From the NCBI GenBank assembly GCA_021797365.1, contig JAJZZU010000032.1:1-13369 (forward strand): a stretch of 13,369 bases of DNA, written 5' to 3'. The DNA is from Pseudomonadota bacterium. GTDB taxonomy: Bacteria; Pseudomonadota; Gammaproteobacteria; Acidiferrobacterales; Acidiferrobacteraceae. This document shows positions 1 through 9,340 of this stretch, in pieces. Each line of letters begins with the position of its first letter. Position 1 is the first letter of the stretch. The translations under genes were made by a program, and so were the position numbers. The notes below the pieces were generated by a model. It searched no databases. It was not told the origin of the DNA and saw only the letters and a list, made by a program, of their open reading frames with translations.

Positions 1-1840
1 TGGAGATCGCCACGAAAAGCCCCGTGACGATGGTGCCCATCAAGACCCCGCCCAGGGCCTGGGCGCCGAGCACTACCCCGACTACGACCGGCACCAGGAC
101 CGGCAGCAACGAGGGGATGATCATCTCCCGGATCGCGGCCTTGGTGAGCATATCGACCGCGCGCGAGTAGTCAGGCCGCCCCGTGCCCTCCATGATGCCC
201 GGGATCTCCTTGAACTGGCGGCGCACCTCGACGACGACCGAACTCGCCGCCCGGCCCACCGCCTCCATGGCCATGGCGCCAAAGAGATAGGGGATGAGCC
301 CGCCGAGAAACAGGCCGATGATCACCATGTGGTTGGAGAGATCGAAGGCGAGCACCCGACCCGTGCGCGCCGTCAGCTCATGCGTGAAGTCCGAAAACAG
401 CACGAGCGCCGCAAGCCCCGCGGATCCGATGGCGTAGCCCTTGGTGACCGCCTTGGTGGTGTTGCCGACCGCATCGAGCGGGTCGGTCACGGCGCGCACT
501 TCGGGCGGCAAATGGGCCATCTCGGCGATGCCGCCGGCATTGTCGGTGATCGGACCATAGGCATCGAGCGCGATGATCATGCCCGCCAGTGACAACATGG
601 CGCTGGCAGCGACCGCTATACCGTAGAGCCCGGCGAGATGGTAGGCAAGACCTATGCCCGCACAGATCACGAGCACCGGGGCGGCGGTCGCCTTCATGGA
701 GACCGCGAGCCCGGCGATGACGTTCGTGCCATGACCGGTGGTGGAGGCCTGGGCGATATAGCGCACCGGTTTGTATTCGGTCGCCGTATAGTACTCAGTG
801 ATGACGACGAGCAGGCCCGTCACCAGAAGCCCGGTCAACGCCGAATAGTAAATATCGCTGACCGTGAGCGGCGCGCCGGCCGCCGTATGGGCGGTGATGC
901 CGTGCATGAGCCAGCGCGTGACGGGGTAAAAAAGCGCGGCGGCAATGACGCCGGTGACGATGAGGCCGCGATAGAGGGCGTTCATGATCTTGCCGCCCTC
1001 GCGCGCCCTCACAAACCACGTGCCGATGATCGAGGCGACTATGGAGGCGGCGCCCAGGGCCAGCGGATAGATCAAGGCCCCATGAAAGCCCGGGAAATCC
1101 AGATGGCCGAGCAGCAAGGTGGCGACGACGGTGACGGCGTAGGTCTCGAAGAGATCCGCGGCCATGCCGGCGCAATCCCCGACGTTATCCCCGACGTTGT
1201 CGGCGATGACCGCGGGATTGCGCGGGTCATCCTCGGGTATGCCGGCCTCGACCTTGCCGACAAGATCGGCACCGACATCGGCCCCCTTGGTGAAGATTCC
1301 GCCCCCTAAGCGCGCGAAGATCGAGATCAGAGAACCTCCGAAGGCAAGCCCCACGAGCGGCGAGACGTCTATGTGGCCGGAGGCGGGCGTAAGCGCGCGC
1401 AACACGGCGAAGTAGCCGGCCACCCCCAAAAGGCCGAGACCGACCACCAAAAGCCCGGTGATCGCCCCGCCACGAAAGGCCACGCGCAACGCGGCATTGA
1501 TCCCGCCCGAGGCGGCGGCCGCGGTGCGCACGTTCGAGCGGACCGAGACGTTCATACCGATATAGCCGGCAAGTCCGGACAGGATGGCGCCGATCGCAAA
1601 CCCGATGGCCGTAAGATGTTGCAGGAAAACGAAGAGCAGGATGAAGAGAATGACGCCGACCAGTCCAATCGTGCGGTACTGGCGATTCAGATAGGCCTGA
1701 GCCCCCTCCTGGATGGCGTGCGCGATCTCCCCCATACGCGCCGTACCAGTCGGCTGCTTCATGACCCACAGAATGGAAACCCCCCCGTAAAATAACGCCA
1801 ACAGGGCACAAACGAACACGACCGCAAGATCGATAGACAT
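1..1840 (-). CDS. hppA: K+-independent H+-translocating membrane pyrophosphatase (3' end beyond window)
   Basis: This integral inner-membrane pump couples PPi hydrolysis to proton export. The first 613 codons are present; the family is usually about 670-700 aa, so the C-terminus lies off the left edge. The substrate motif [11 protein letters not shown] is at residues 188-198, followed by [12 protein letters not shown] at 214-225 and [12 protein letters not shown] at 426-437, all intact. [10 protein letters not shown] carries Lys463 and Thr466, the pair established as marking the K+-independent H+-pumping subclass; K+-dependent enzymes have Ala at the first position. The N-terminus is strongly hydrophobic with many membrane segments. 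ATG at 1840 is chosen because a GGGGAG ribosome site lies about 9 nt upstream and the N-terminus matches the family. It lies 64 nt downstream of the 71-aa gene and probably ends the pfp operon, recycling PPi energy into the proton gradient. Confidence 0.95.
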   Translation of the reverse strand, partial: MSIDLAVVFVCALLALFYGGVSILWVMKQPTGTARMGEIAHAIQEGAQAYLNRQYRTIGLVGVILFILLFVFLQHLTAIGFAIGAILSGLAGYIGMNVSVRSNVRTAAAASGGINAALRVAFRGGAITGLLVVGLGLLGVAGYFAVLRALTPASGHIDVSPLVGLAFGGSLISIFARLGGGIFTKGADVGADLVGKVEAGIPEDDPRNPAVIADNVGDNVGDCAGMAADLFETYAVTVVATLLLGHLDFPGFHGALIYPLALGAASIVASIIGTWFVRAREGGKIMNALYRGLIVTGVIAAALFYPVTRWLMHGITAHTAAGAPLTVSDIYYSALTGLLVTGLLVVITEYYTATEYKPVRYIAQASTTGHGTNVIAGLAVSMKATAAPVLVICAGIGLAYHLAGLYGIAVAASAMLSLAGMIIALDAYGPITDNAGGIAEMAHLPPEVRAVTDPLDAVGNTTKAVTKGYAIGSAGLAALVLFSDFTHELTARTGRVLAFDLSNHMVIIGLFLGGLIPYLFGAMAMEAVGRAASSVVVEVRRQFKEIPGIMEGTGRPDYSRAVDMLTKAAIREMIIPSLLPVLVPVVVGVVLGAQALGGVLMGTIVTGLFVAIS

Positions 1841-1904
1841 ACTATGGCTCCCCTAGGATGACAACTGAAAATTGTGCACTGCCTGGGGCGGGCGCCTGTT
1901 CATG

Positions 1905-2120
1905 TTATGACTTCTTCAGCGCCAACCCTCCCTCGAACCGGGTCCCCGGCTCGAACCCAAAGACGCGGTCCAGTCCGACTTCACGGATCAAGCCGTCGAC
2001 CGCAGCCTGCCCATGCTCCCGGAAGACCTCCGAGAGTATGAGCTTGGCCGCATTCCCATTATAAAAGCCCCCGAAGGCAGCTTGCACCTGCAAGAGCTCG
2101 CGGGCCTTGTCAATTGTCAT
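1905..2120 (-). CDS. Conserved-looking 71-aa protein of unknown function between pfp and hppA
   Basis: A small, probably cytosolic helical protein of 71 aa (MTIDKARELL... ending GGLALKKS). I do not recognise its family. It has no signal peptide, membrane segment or cysteine. The first two thirds alternate charged and hydrophobic residues as in amphipathic helices. The motif FGFEPGTRFE is at residues 54-63, and the end is basic (KKS). The ATG is 2 nt after the pfp TAG stop, and its AAGG ribosome site lies inside the last pfp codons, so translation is probably coupled to pfp. A longer reading frame upstream only overlaps pfp out of frame and is not used. Its position inside a pyrophosphate operon suggests an accessory role for Pfp or HppA, but that is inference from location only. 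Confidence 0.75.
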   Translation of the reverse strand: MTIDKARELLQVQAAFGGFYNGNAAKLILSEVFREHGQAAVDGLIREVGLDRVFGFEPGTRFEGGLALKKS

Positions 2121-2122
2121 GG

Positions 2123-3388
2123 CTAGACCTTGAATTCCCCGCGCAGCTTTTTCTTGACGGGCGCATTCTTCAGCCGCACATAGTGCGGCAGGCCGTTTTT
2201 GTACGGCGGATAATCCTCCCCCTGGATGAGGGGCTCGAGATAGGTGCGGCACTTGCGGGTGATGCCAAAACCGTCCTCGGTGATATAGTCCTCCGGCATC
2301 TTCTTCTCGACATTGGCGACATCCGCCAGGTTGGCGACCCCGAGCTCCCACTTGTACGGACGATTGGCCGTGCGAACGATGATGGGCATGACCGCGTTGT
2401 GTCCTTTTACGGCGAGCTCCACGGCGCGCCGGCCCAGGGCATAGGCCTGCTCGACATCGGTCCGGGAGGCGATGTGGCGCGCGGCGCGCTGCAGATAGTC
2501 GGCGACCGCCCAGTGGTACTTGTATCCGAGCTTATTCTTTATGAGCTGCGCGATCACCGGGGCCACACCCCCCAGCTGCGCATGGCCAAAGGCGTCCTTA
2601 AGACCGCTCTCGGCCAGGAATTTGCCGTTCTTGCCCTTCACGCCCTCGGAGACCACGATGGCGCAATAGCCATGGGTCTTCACGGCCAGGTCGACGCGCG
2701 CCAGAAACGCCGCCTCGTCAAATACGCGCTCGGGAAACAGGATGATGTGCGGGGCGTCTCCTTTCTTCTCGGCGGCCAGTCCGCCGGCCGCCGCGATCCA
2801 CCCGGCATGCCGCCCCATGACCTCCATCACGAAGATCTTGGTCGACGTCTTGGCCATGCTCGCGACATCGAATGCGGCCTCGCGGATGGACACGGCCACA
2901 TACTTGGCTACCGACCCGAACCCCGGGGAGCAATCCGTGAACGGCAAATCGTTGTCCACGGTCTTCGGCACCCCGACGCATACGATCGGGTAGCCCAGGC
3001 GCTCGCCGATCTGGGAGACCTTATGAGCGGTGTCCTGGGAATCGCCGCCGCCGTTATAGAAGAAATAGCCGATATTATGGGCCCGGAACACCTCGATGAG
3101 CCGCTCGTACTGGGCCTTGTTGTCCTCCAGACCCTTCAGCTTATAGCGACAGGAGCCGAAGGCCCCGGCCGGGGTGTGGCGCAAAGCGCGTATGGCCTCG
3201 GCCGACTCCTTGCTGGTGTCGATCAAGTCCTCGGTCAGGGCCCCTATGATCCCGTTGCGGCCGGCGTAGACCTTGCCGATCTTCGCTTTATACCGGCGCG
3301 CCGTCTCTATGACCCCGCAGGCGGAGGCGTTGATGACGGCGGTCACGCCACCTGACTGGGCGTAAAACGCGTTCTTGGGCTTTGCCAT
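2123..3388 (-). CDS. pfp: Pyrophosphate-dependent 6-phosphofructokinase
   Basis: A cytosolic enzyme that phosphorylates fructose 6-phosphate with PPi in place of ATP, reversibly, so it serves glycolysis and gluconeogenesis. The protein is 421 aa, a normal family length. The phosphate-donor loop reads GGGDSQDT at residues 113-120, with Asp where ATP enzymes have Gly. PKTVDND at 141-147 carries Lys142, a mark of PPi use, and the catalytic Asp145. MGRHAGW at 191-197 binds fructose phosphate. The frame stays open upstream to 3520, but ATG 3388 (MAKPKNAFYAQSGG) starts exactly at the conserved N-terminus and has AGGAG about 11 nt ahead; the extension would overlap the 118-aa gene. It is followed after 2 nt by the 71-aa gene and then hppA, so a PPi-producing/consuming enzyme and a PPi-driven pump are probably co-expressed. 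Confidence 0.95.
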   Translation of the reverse strand: MAKPKNAFYAQSGGVTAVINASACGVIETARRYKAKIGKVYAGRNGIIGALTEDLIDTSKESAEAIRALRHTPAGAFGSCRYKLKGLEDNKAQYERLIEVFRAHNIGYFFYNGGGDSQDTAHKVSQIGERLGYPIVCVGVPKTVDNDLPFTDCSPGFGSVAKYVAVSIREAAFDVASMAKTSTKIFVMEVMGRHAGWIAAAGGLAAEKKGDAPHIILFPERVFDEAAFLARVDLAVKTHGYCAIVVSEGVKGKNGKFLAESGLKDAFGHAQLGGVAPVIAQLIKNKLGYKYHWAVADYLQRAARHIASRTDVEQAYALGRRAVELAVKGHNAVMPIIVRTANRPYKWELGVANLADVANVEKKMPEDYITEDGFGITRKCRTYLEPLIQGEDYPPYKNGLPHYVRLKNAPVKKKLRGEFKV

Positions 3389-3444
3389 GACTCTCTTTGT
3401 GCTCCTAGGACTGGATGAAAGGAAAAAGACATCGGGTTCGGTAA

Positions 3445-3801
3445 TCAGGTGTTGGCGCCGGGCGGTGAGTCGCGGCGGCTTGCGTGGTCGGCCTGCAGCT
3501 GTAACACGTGGGTTACGCACTCCCCGATGTCGTCATAGACGTCCCGGCCGGTCCCGTAATGCTCGTTGGGGCCATAAAAGAACTGGCATCGGTAACGCCC
3601 CTCGCCGACCTTGAAAACGACGAAATGGGCGCCCCGCTCGGACCAGAAGATCGTGGGACAAATGGTCAGGGCGGTCGACTCGGGGTCGAGCCGCAGCTCA
3701 CTGTCGGCGAGCTCCAAGGCCACCGCCTTCCCGTAGCGCTCCGTCAGCGCCGAGCGCGCCACCCAGAGTTCGGTATCGTTAAAATCCGGTATTCCCGACA
3801 T
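3445..3801 (-). CDS. Uncharacterised 118-aa protein, first gene of the pfp-hppA operon
   Basis: I do not recognise this protein. It is 118 aa, soluble and acidic in its first 95 residues, without signal peptide or membrane segment. It has aromatic-rich strands (TIFWSERGAHFVVFKV at 50-65, YRCQFFYGPNEHYG at 70-83), which suggests a small alpha/beta fold, and a disordered-looking polar tail (SRRDSPPGANT). Its two later cysteines (72 and 95) show no metal-binding spacing. ATG 3801 is supported by a strong CGGAGGGGG ribosome site 6-8 nt upstream. It ends 56 nt before the pfp start on the same strand, so it is likely the leading gene of that operon. It is divergent from adk across 236 bp. Function unknown. 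Confidence 0.7.
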   Translation of the reverse strand: MSGIPDFNDTELWVARSALTERYGKAVALELADSELRLDPESTALTICPTIFWSERGAHFVVFKVGEGRYRCQFFYGPNEHYGTGRDVYDDIGECVTHVLQLQADHASRRDSPPGANT

Positions 3802-3929
3802 CGAGAACCCCCTCCGGAGGCGAGACCCTGCGGGGGCCCCGCAAAATGCCGTAAGCGTAGCGCAAAAGCGTCCGTAATACAGGATGTGTCGCAGATTTTT
3901 TTATCCCCCACCTTCATCCCCTAAAATCA

Positions 3930-3958
3930 TTGACGTCAAGGGATGCAGCGGGTAGCTT
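3930..3958 (+). promoter_or_regulatory. Candidate adk promoter in the divergent intergenic region
   Basis: The 236-bp gap between the minus-strand operon start (3801) and adk (4038) must hold both promoters. TTGACG at 3930-3935 is followed after 17 nt by TAGCTT at 3953-3958, a weak -10. The -35 overlaps a perfect 8-bp palindrome TGACGTCA (3931-3938). Further down, CCCTG-CT-CAGGG (3973-3984) is a small inverted repeat, followed by an AT-rich stretch (3985-3999). No convincing promoter was found for the opposite strand. Tentative. Confidence 0.25.
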
Positions 3959-4037
3959 ACGATATGACACGGCCCTGCTCAGGGAAAATATATAAAAAAC
4001 CTCTACTAGGTCAATTCAAAACCAAAGCGAGACAACC

Positions 4038-5087
4038 ATGCGAATCGTGCTATTGGGAGCGCCGGGCTCCGGAAAAGGGACGCAATCGAAACTGCTGGTC
4101 GAAAAGTACAAAATCCCCCAAATCTCCACGGGTGACCTCCTCCGGGCGGCCGTCACGGCGGGGACCGAGCTTGGCAAACGGGCCAAGGCGGCCATGGATC
4201 AGGGTCAGCTCGTGAGCGATGAGATCGTCCTTGGCATGATCCAGGACAGATTGAGTCAACCCGACGCCAAAAACGGCTTTATCCTCGACGGTTTTCCGCG
4301 CAACAACCCGCAAGCACAGGCCCTTGACTCACTGCTCGCCCGCCTGGGTCAGCCTCTGCAACTCGCGCTCCTCGTCGACGTCAATACCGAGGTCCTTTTA
4401 AAGCGCCTGACGGGGCGGCGCACCTGTGCCAAATGCGGCCAGATGTATAACATCTATTTTCAGCCGCCCAAGGTGCCGGGGCGTTGCGACAAGTGCGACG
4501 GGGAGCTACAGCAGCGATCCGACGACAACGAGGAGACGATCCGCAAGCGCCTCGAGATCTACGAGCAGCAGACCGCCCCGCTCATCACCTATTACAAAAG
4601 CCAGAATAAGCTGCGCCGCGTCGTCGGTGAGGGCGATGTCCAGGAGATATTCCGTACGGTGGTGACGATCATCGAGGGCCATATCCATCCCCTGGCCACG
4701 CTGCGTCCGGCCATGACGGCACCGGCACCCGCCAAGCCGAAGGGGCCATCCGTAAAGCCGCAGGCGGCAAGCCCGGCGCGCCACGAGGCCGTTTCGCAAA
4801 ACGCGGCCCCGGTCAAGAAGGCCGCCCCGAAGAAGAAGGCGGTCGTGAAGAAGGCCGTTCCGAAAAAGGCGGCAGCCAAGAAGACCGCGCCCAAGAAGGC
4901 GGCCCCGGTCAAGAAGGCCGCCCCGAAGAAGAAGGCGGCTGCGAAAAAGGCGGTAGTCAAGAAGGCCGCCCCGAAGAAGAAGGCGGTCGCCAAGAAGGCC
5001 GCCCCGAAGAAGAAGGCGGTCGCCAAGAAGGCCGCGCCCAAGAAGGCAGCCGCGAAGAAAAAGGCCGCCGTCAAAGGTCGTCGCTAG
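4038..5087 (+). CDS. adk: Adenylate kinase with a histone-H1-like Lys/Ala/Pro C-terminal tail
   Basis: Adenylate kinase interconverts ATP + AMP and 2 ADP. Residues 1-214 form a complete long-type enzyme: P-loop [10 protein letters not shown] (7-16), NMP-binding STGDLLR (30-36), DGFPRN (84-89), and a zinc-type LID with Cys130, 133, 150 and 153, then [12 protein letters not shown] (160-171). Usual bacterial length is about 214-220 aa, but here the frame continues to 349 aa. A Pro/Ala linker (about 216-256) leads into about 93 residues made of [14 protein letters not shown] repeats, with roughly 38 lysines, no acidic and no aromatic residues, ending KGRR. Such tails in AlgP and bacterial H1-like proteins bind nucleic acid. 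ATG 4038 gives the canonical [10 protein letters not shown] start; the ribosome site is weak. hemB follows on the same strand after a hairpin. The domain call is secure; the role of the tail is unknown. Confidence 0.95.
   Translation: MRIVLLGAPGSGKGTQSKLLVEKYKIPQISTGDLLRAAVTAGTELGKRAKAAMDQGQLVSDEIVLGMIQDRLSQPDAKNGFILDGFPRNNPQAQALDSLLARLGQPLQLALLVDVNTEVLLKRLTGRRTCAKCGQMYNIYFQPPKVPGRCDKCDGELQQRSDDNEETIRKRLEIYEQQTAPLITYYKSQNKLRRVVGEGDVQEIFRTVVTIIEGHIHPLATLRPAMTAPAPAKPKGPSVKPQAASPARHEAVSQNAAPVKKAAPKKKAVVKKAVPKKAAAKKTAPKKAAPVKKAAPKKKAAAKKAVVKKAAPKKKAVAKKAAPKKKAVAKKAAPKKAAAKKKAAVKGRR
4815..5075 (+). repeat. In-frame tandem repeats encoding the [10 protein letters not shown] tail of adk
   Basis: The 3' part of adk is built from diverged 15- and 33-bp units encoding KKAAP and KKKAV blocks. 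Two units are perfect 33-bp tandem copies (4959-4991 and 4992-5024), and a third near-identical copy begins at 4815. All unit lengths are multiples of three, so gain or loss of a unit would keep the frame. Confidence 0.85.
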
Positions 5088-5094
5088 AAATCCC

Positions 5095-5126
5095 CGGCAA
5101 GCGGGCTCCCTGGAGTCCGTTTGCCG
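5095..5126 (+). terminator. Stem-loop between adk and hemB (terminator or attenuator)
   Basis: A 32-nt inverted repeat starts 7 nt after the adk stop. Outer arms CGGCAAGCGG (5095-5104) and CCGTTTGCCG (5117-5126) pair with one G-T wobble, and inner arms CTCC and GGAG extend the stem to about 15 pairs. The downstream sequence is not T-rich, so it is not a classical intrinsic terminator. It may instead protect the mRNA end or partly separate adk from hemB. Confidence 0.5.
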
Positions 5127-5170
5127 TTCAGGCGGCCCCACCCCTTCCCGGAACACCCAAAGCGCGCTAG

Positions 5171-6930
<1,760 letters not shown>

Positions 6931-6947
6931 GGTCACTCCTGGCTTGA

Positions 6948-7718
6948 TCAGCCGTAACGCCCGGTAATGTAGTCCTCTGTCTGCTTGGACGTCGGGTTGG
7001 TGAAGATGGCATTCGTGTCGTTGAACTCGACGACCCGGCCCAGGTACATAAAGGCAGTATAGTCGGAAACGCGCGCCGCTTGCTGCATATTATGAGTTAC
7101 GATCACGATCGTATAATTCTGTTTCAGTTCGTAGATGAGCTCCTCGATCTTCAAGGTCGATATCGGATCAAGGGCCGACGCCGGCTCGTCTAGCAACAGG
7201 ACCTCGGGCTTTAGGGCCACGGCGCGTGCCATGCACAGGCGCTGCTGCTGGCCCCCCGACAGGCTCATGCCGCTTTGCGCAAGCTTGGCACTCACCTCGT
7301 CCCACAGGGCCACTTGACGCAAGGCCTCCTCGACGCGGTCATCCAGATCGGCCTTCGAGAGGCGTTCATAGAGCCGGATACCGAACGCCACATTCTCATA
7401 GATGGACATGGGAAAAGGCGTCGGTTTCTGAAACACCATGCCGATGCGTGAACGCAGGCGGTAGAGGTCCTCGCCGGGCAGCAATACATTGCGGTCATCG
7501 AGCCAGATCTCGCCCGTGGCCCTCTGGTCGGGATAGAGCTCATACATGCGGTTGAAGGTGCGCAACAAGGTCGACTTGCCGCAACCGGACGGCCCGATGA
7601 ACGCCGTCACCATATTCGTGGCTACGGTGAGATTGATATCGTGAAGGGCGACCTCCTTCCCGTAATAAAAGTGCAAGTTCCGGATCGTGATCTTGGTGGC
7701 GTTCTGCGCGGGTTCCAT
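6948..7718 (-). CDS. pstB: Phosphate ABC transporter ATP-binding protein PstB
   Basis: The cytosolic ATPase of the high-affinity phosphate importer. It is 256 aa, matching the family (E. coli 257). Walker [10 protein letters not shown] is at 42-50, Q-loop Gln97, signature LSGGQQQR at 153-160, Walker B VLLLDEP at 173-179 and the switch His209. The frame is open further upstream, but ATG 7718 ([14 protein letters not shown]) fits the family N-terminus, with AGGA about 10 nt upstream. It is followed by phoU. The permeases pstC/pstA and the binding protein pstS, usually adjacent, are not in the window; the preceding gene is a porin 196 bp away. Confidence 0.95.
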   Translation of the reverse strand: MEPAQNATKITIRNLHFYYGKEVALHDINLTVATNMVTAFIGPSGCGKSTLLRTFNRMYELYPDQRATGEIWLDDRNVLLPGEDLYRLRSRIGMVFQKPTPFPMSIYENVAFGIRLYERLSKADLDDRVEEALRQVALWDEVSAKLAQSGMSLSGGQQQRLCMARAVALKPEVLLLDEPASALDPISTLKIEELIYELKQNYTIVIVTHNMQQAARVSDYTAFMYLGRVVEFNDTNAIFTNPTSKQTEDYITGRYG

Positions 7719-7781
7719 CGGTAGGGATCCTGCCCGTTCTTCAGCGTTTGGATGCGACTCCCAGGACGGGGCGCTGGCCCC

Positions 7782-7790
7782 ATTATGCCA
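7782..7790 (-). promoter_or_regulatory. Candidate extended -10 promoter for pstB-phoU
   Basis: On the minus strand TGGCATAAT (7790-7782) matches an extended -10 (TGnTATAAT) with one mismatch, 63 bp upstream of the pstB ATG. No good -35 or Pho box is visible in this 196-bp gap. Tentative; it would allow pstB-phoU expression independent of the porin. Confidence 0.3.
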
Positions 7791-7861
7791 CAGCTCTCCC
7801 CGGAGACGGCACGGTGGCGCGGCGATACCGCCGGCGAGCACCGCGCCAAGACACGGCGACA

Positions 7862-7898
7862 CCAGGACACGCGGGCCGCCATCGCCCGCGTGTCCTGG
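7862..7898 (-). terminator. Perfect 15-bp stem-loop after the porin gene
   Basis: Arms CCAGGACACGCGGGC (7862-7876) and GCCCGCGTGTCCTGG (7884-7898) are exact reverse complements around a 7-nt loop, 16 nt past the porin stop. No T-tract follows, so it may be a Rho-assisted terminator, an mRNA-stabilising 3' end, or a processing site separating porin from pstB-phoU levels. Confidence 0.6.
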
Positions 7899-7914
7899 AC
7901 CTGGGCGATGACGG

Positions 7915-9177
7915 CTAGAAGTCGTACTCGAGCATCAGCCGGTTGTAGACAAAACGGTGGACGACCGGCAGGTTATGCGCAATACCGATGCGATCGCGGA
8001 TCGAGAGCCCTTTCAAGGGGCCGCCCAGGAAGTAGGTCAGATCCAGATCCGCCTCGTTGGTGCGCGCCGAGGTGTAACCACTATAGAGGGTATTGAAGTA
8101 ATCCGCAAAGCTCGCGATCAGGCGCACCTTGTGTTGGAGCAGGAAGGCCGTGGCCGAGATCTTGACGGCGTGACCGGTCGTTTTGCGGTCGATCATGCCT
8201 TGGATCATGGAGGTCGTATACAAGGGGTCGGTGGCGTAGCCGGTCGTGTACGGCGAGACGACGTCGCCGTTTCCGAAGGCCCCGGCATGGGCCGGGAGAT
8301 CATCGTAACCGAGAGTGATCTGGTCTCCGGCGCGCTTGACCCCGACCACCGCGCCATACACCGTGGCGTTGACCGCGCCCAAATATTGCGGTCCAGAGCC
8401 GGTCTCGCGCACCACCTGGGCGCCCACGAAGGGCTTCAGTCCCGCCGCGCCGGGCAGCACATAAGAACCTTGGGCATAGGCCATCTTGGCGAGGTCATAG
8501 AATTGATAACCCCACACCGCGGCCTTCAGGCCGCGGGCGTCGTAATCGGCACCGACCGCCGCCGCCCCGGTTTCGCGACGACCGGCGAGACCGCCGGTCC
8601 CGCCGATATTGAAGGTGCCCGTCGAGTTGTAGAGGTCCGTGCGTGAAAACTCGTCGGACGTCCGGCTCTTGAAGCGCGTGATGCGCATGGCCGAGATCGT
8701 AAGCCCCGTGATCGGCCTCACGGCCGCCAGCAACGCCTGGTAGGTGGCCGGGATCATGCGCGAGTCGGAGGCGTTGATCCAGGGATTGGCGATGGATTGG
8801 TCGCCGGCACGCACCAGGACCCGACGATTGTCGTATTGGACAAAGGCCTGGCCTAAGGTATTGATCCCATCGTAACCTGCGAGCGTGCCGTCCACGAGGG
8901 CCGGGTTGGCGTTATTCAGACCGAGGTTATGCGCGGTATAGAAGCTCAGCCCCGCCGAGAAGCCGTAGACCGACCCGCTCAAGACATTGAGCGCGCCGCC
9001 CACGGAGAAGGCCTGCTGGCCGGCCACCGGTCCGCTATAGTGACGCGTGAAGTCGTAGGCGCGGATGTCGCCGTTGACCTTCATGCCCCCGAAAAAGCCC
9101 TGGCCGGCATGGGCGTCGCCGGCACCGACGCAGATCAGCACGGCACCCGCAAGCGCCGCCCGAGAAATGTGCTTCAT
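7915..9177 (-). CDS. Outer-membrane beta-barrel porin, OprD-like, probably phosphate-regulated
   Basis: A secreted 420-aa protein with a clear signal peptide ([24 protein letters not shown], predicted cleavage after residue 24) and a mature part rich in alternating aromatic/aliphatic strands ending ...LMLEYDF, with the terminal Phe typical of proteins inserted by the BAM machinery. Its size and segments such as [14 protein letters not shown] resemble OprD-family porins; this family assignment is moderate, and an OprO/OprP-like porin is an alternative. ATG 9177 is chosen over the longer open frame because AGGGAGGAG lies directly upstream and it begins the signal peptide. A Pho-box-like element with a properly spaced -10 lies 68 bp upstream, and pstB-phoU follow, so a role in phosphate or phosphate-ester uptake across the outer membrane is inferred. 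Confidence 0.8.
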   Translation of the reverse strand: MKHISRAALAGAVLICVGAGDAHAGQGFFGGMKVNGDIRAYDFTRHYSGPVAGQQAFSVGGALNVLSGSVYGFSAGLSFYTAHNLGLNNANPALVDGTLAGYDGINTLGQAFVQYDNRRVLVRAGDQSIANPWINASDSRMIPATYQALLAAVRPITGLTISAMRITRFKSRTSDEFSRTDLYNSTGTFNIGGTGGLAGRRETGAAAVGADYDARGLKAAVWGYQFYDLAKMAYAQGSYVLPGAAGLKPFVGAQVVRETGSGPQYLGAVNATVYGAVVGVKRAGDQITLGYDDLPAHAGAFGNGDVVSPYTTGYATDPLYTTSMIQGMIDRKTTGHAVKISATAFLLQHKVRLIASFADYFNTLYSGYTSARTNEADLDLTYFLGGPLKGLSIRDRIGIAHNLPVVHRFVYNRLMLEYDF

Positions 9178-9244
9178 ACTCCTCCCTCGTGTCAGTGAAG
9201 GGCCCGGTCGATCCCCCGGACAGGGTCGACCGGGCCGTCCCGGC

Positions 9245-9278
9245 ATCGTAGGGGGCCGATATGACAATTTCCTTACAG
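9245..9278 (-). promoter_or_regulatory. Pho-box-like element and -10 of the porin gene
   Basis: On the minus strand CTGTAAG-GAAA-TTGTCAT (9278-9261) reproduces the PhoB box layout of two 7-bp repeats (consensus CTGTCAT) separated by 4 nt; the second repeat has one mismatch, the first two. TACGAT (9250-9245) follows after 10 nt, the spacing at which a Pho box replaces the -35. The porin ATG is about 68 bp further downstream. Confidence 0.55.
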
Positions 9279-9340
9279 ACGTCGCCGAATTGACATAAAT
9301 TACGGAGCCGGCCGGCCCGCTCCCCGGATAGCGACCGCGA

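Noticed and set aside
638..1795. Long plus-strand open frames across hppA
   Set aside because: They are antisense to a continuous, motif-complete H+-pyrophosphatase; composition is Gly/Arg/Asp-rich as expected for shadows.
2114..3355. 413-codon open frame on the plus strand antisense to pfp
   Set aside because: It mirrors the codon pattern of a clear Pfp gene in GC-rich DNA. It has no recognisable domain and no ribosome site of note.
3389..3520. N-terminal extension of Pfp by 44 codons
   Set aside because: It overlaps the 118-aa gene in another frame and precedes the conserved N-terminus; ATG 3388 has its own ribosome site.
3829..3843. GC palindrome TGCGGGG-G-CCCCGCA upstream of the 118-aa gene
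   Set aside because: Short, GC-only and expected by chance at this base composition; no T-tract or known operator match.
3895..3902. T-run between the divergent operons as a possible terminator
   Set aside because: No stem precedes it and both flanking genes start, not end, in this region.
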